In this document: positions 62,601 to 64,000 of the stretch, piece by piece
Position numbering within the stretch: the stretch's first letter is position 1
How the letters are laid out: the number at the start of each line of letters is the position of its first letter
NCBI RefSeq assembly: GCF_910592395.1
Contig: NC_088313.1
Coordinates: 18,740,437-18,804,436 of the forward strand
Direction of reading: 5' to 3'
DNA length: 64,000 bases
Origin: Lineus longissimus
Taxonomy: Eukaryota; Nemertea; Pilidiophora; Heteronemertea; Lineidae
Made by a program: the position numbers and the translations under genes
Notes under the pieces: generated by a model
What the model was told of the DNA's origin: nothing
Seen by the model: the letters and a program-made list of their open reading frames with translations, nothing else
Database searches by the model: none

Positions 62601-64000
62601 CAGCATCTGCATCTTTACCAGCTCTTCCACCGTCAGACTTCTCTTCACTTTCGACGCCTAATTGTACTGAACCTGTTTCTTTTTCAGTTACCAAGTTCTC
62701 TGTTTGTTCGTTTGCTCCAGATAGAAGATCATCTTTCATCTCAAAAGACGGCACTGCTACCTCTTTGGCAAGACTGGGGCTACATCGTTGTTCGTTATCG
62801 CTTCCACTAGATTCCTCATCACCTCTCAACCAATCAGAATTCTCCGGCTGCAATTCCCGAAGAAGACTTATACCACGACTTTGGGCGCCATCTATCTGTA
62901 GTGCTAACTTCTCACTGCGGCTCTTATCAGTCATACCATCCGACAGGGCTTCAACCCCATTCATACCCTTCTTTTTGTTTTCGATGAACTCAGTAAATCT
63001 GTTGAAATCGTACTCATCTTCTTCTGTGCTTTCTGAATCTGAGCTGCTTGATGTCTTCAAGGTATCATCACTATCACACGAAGATACAACCAGCTTCCTG
63101 CAACGATCATTTAGATTTACATCACCCAGTTTACAACACTGATCTTCAGAATATGACGACTCTGTTTTAACCAGCTCTGGTACAAGGGCATCAGTATCAG
63201 CTGCAAGTTGTTGACATTCTTCCTGGCGCGGTGTACTCTCATCTTCAGAACCTTCGGAATCTTTCTCAATCATGGAGAGGCTCAGACGAATATTAAAATC
63301 ATCCAAGTCTTTTTCATCATCTTTGCTGAGTATGAACGGTAGAAACCGGGACGACTTCTGTGTGTCAGTGGTGTCCACAGTCGTGACTGTATCTGTAACA
63401 TGTGCAGCCATAACCAAATCATCAACACTGCTGCAGGAATGACGTTCATACAGCCTACCCTGGCGAGTCTCACTTGGTGGGAAAACAGTCTCGATAGGCC
63501 CATCATACAAGAACAAATCATCATCATTGTCATCTCTAGGCTTGCGTGGATGGTGACCAACTCTTATCGGATGACGGGGAAAAGTACCGGAAACCAAATC
63601 ATCAAACCACTGCTCTTGTTCCGGGCGGACATGTAGAAGGCGAAGAATATCATCGGTGATTTTTAGGCTATCAGAGAATTTTGGTGCTTTCCCCAACTTT
63701 GCTGGTGAGATTGGGTAACGTGGAGTAAAGAAAGCGGCCCCAGGCTGCCTGCCTCGGTTCCTCCCCGGCTGGTGGACATCCTTCCCAAACTGACCCTTCG
63801 GATCTCGATTTGACTTCAACTTGTAGAAAACATAAGGACGAGGGGTATACTTATTCCGTCCTCCTGAAAACTTCTCTTGACTTTTGCTACGGTACCTTTG
63901 GCTATGGGAATGAGATCTCTGTGGTCCACGTGAACCCTTGCTATAGGATTCTGCAGACTTGCTTCCATACTTATTGATCTCGTGATCAGGTTTTCGTTGA
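56618..64000 (-). CDS. Very large acidic, serine-rich protein with C-terminal tandem CCCH zinc finger (5' end outside window)
   Basis: Five exons join in phase: 64000-57688 (open to the window edge), 57534-57387, 57201-57042, 56933-56855 and 56650-56618. At least 2,243 residues are encoded, 2,104 of them in one exon. The visible N-terminal part is basic and Ser/Arg-rich (RSHSHSQRYRSKSQEKF). Then come about 1,900 mostly acidic, Ser/Thr-rich, probably disordered residues. Within them, four copies of a short repeat built on GHxDTWSVSEED lie at about 898-1055. A cysteine pair motif (CFCPEC) occurs near 1853. The fourth exon from the 3' end adds an Arg-rich stretch. The next encodes two CCCH fingers, C-x7-C-x4-C-x3-H then C-x7-C-x5-C-x3-H (CSFYMEGNC and CRFWERGEC), a type usually binding RNA. 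The protein ends in an acidic tail, ESKSDDEKSS. I cannot name an ortholog; a role in RNA handling is inference from the fingers. Confidence 0.85.

Overview
This window is nuclear DNA from an invertebrate animal. Genes are split by GT-AG introns, intergenic spaces run to kilobases, AATAAA-type polyadenylation signals follow several stop codons, and there are hairpin and LINE-type repeat fossils. The best taxonomic clue is a complete ortholog of the chemosensory co-receptor IR25a, a family described from protostomes. A protostome, most simply a marine spiralian (mollusc, annelid, brachiopod or relative), is inferred; no marker of a particular phylum was recognised.

Layout. 0-12 kb is mostly non-coding, with one small unrecognised minus-strand gene (2900-3802), a 31-bp minisatellite and a striking cluster of five CCAAT boxes. 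12-16 kb holds an intronless beta-1,3-glycosyltransferase (minus) and an intronless unknown gene with two similar halves (plus). 16.7-20.8 kb (minus) is a ten-exon gene rebuilt here with all phases matching. It encodes a 479-residue protein with four related modules and a C-terminal CaaX box, from no family I know. 22.4-27.8 kb (minus) is uridine-cytidine kinase-like 1 (UCKL1, ten exons). 31.4-34.7 kb (plus) is squalene monooxygenase (SQLE, seven coding exons). 38.3-46.6 kb (plus) is IR25a (fifteen coding exons), with a 95-bp tandem duplication at one splice acceptor. 49.1-51.2 kb (minus) is a 13-finger C2H2 protein. 56.6-64 kb (minus, running off the right edge) is a very large acidic, serine-rich protein ending in a tandem CCCH zinc finger.

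The genes do not form one pathway: pyrimidine salvage, sterol synthesis, chemosensation, glycosylation and nucleic-acid binding sit side by side, as is usual in animal genomes. No CRISPR array, rRNA, convincing tRNA or bacterial-style operon was seen. The most novel content is the CaaX four-module protein, the large CCCH protein with its internal tryptophan-containing repeats, the exon-spanning duplication in IR25a, and several hairpin elements.

Exon coordinates were derived by hand from splice motifs, reading-frame continuity and family similarity. They should be read as gene models without transcript support.
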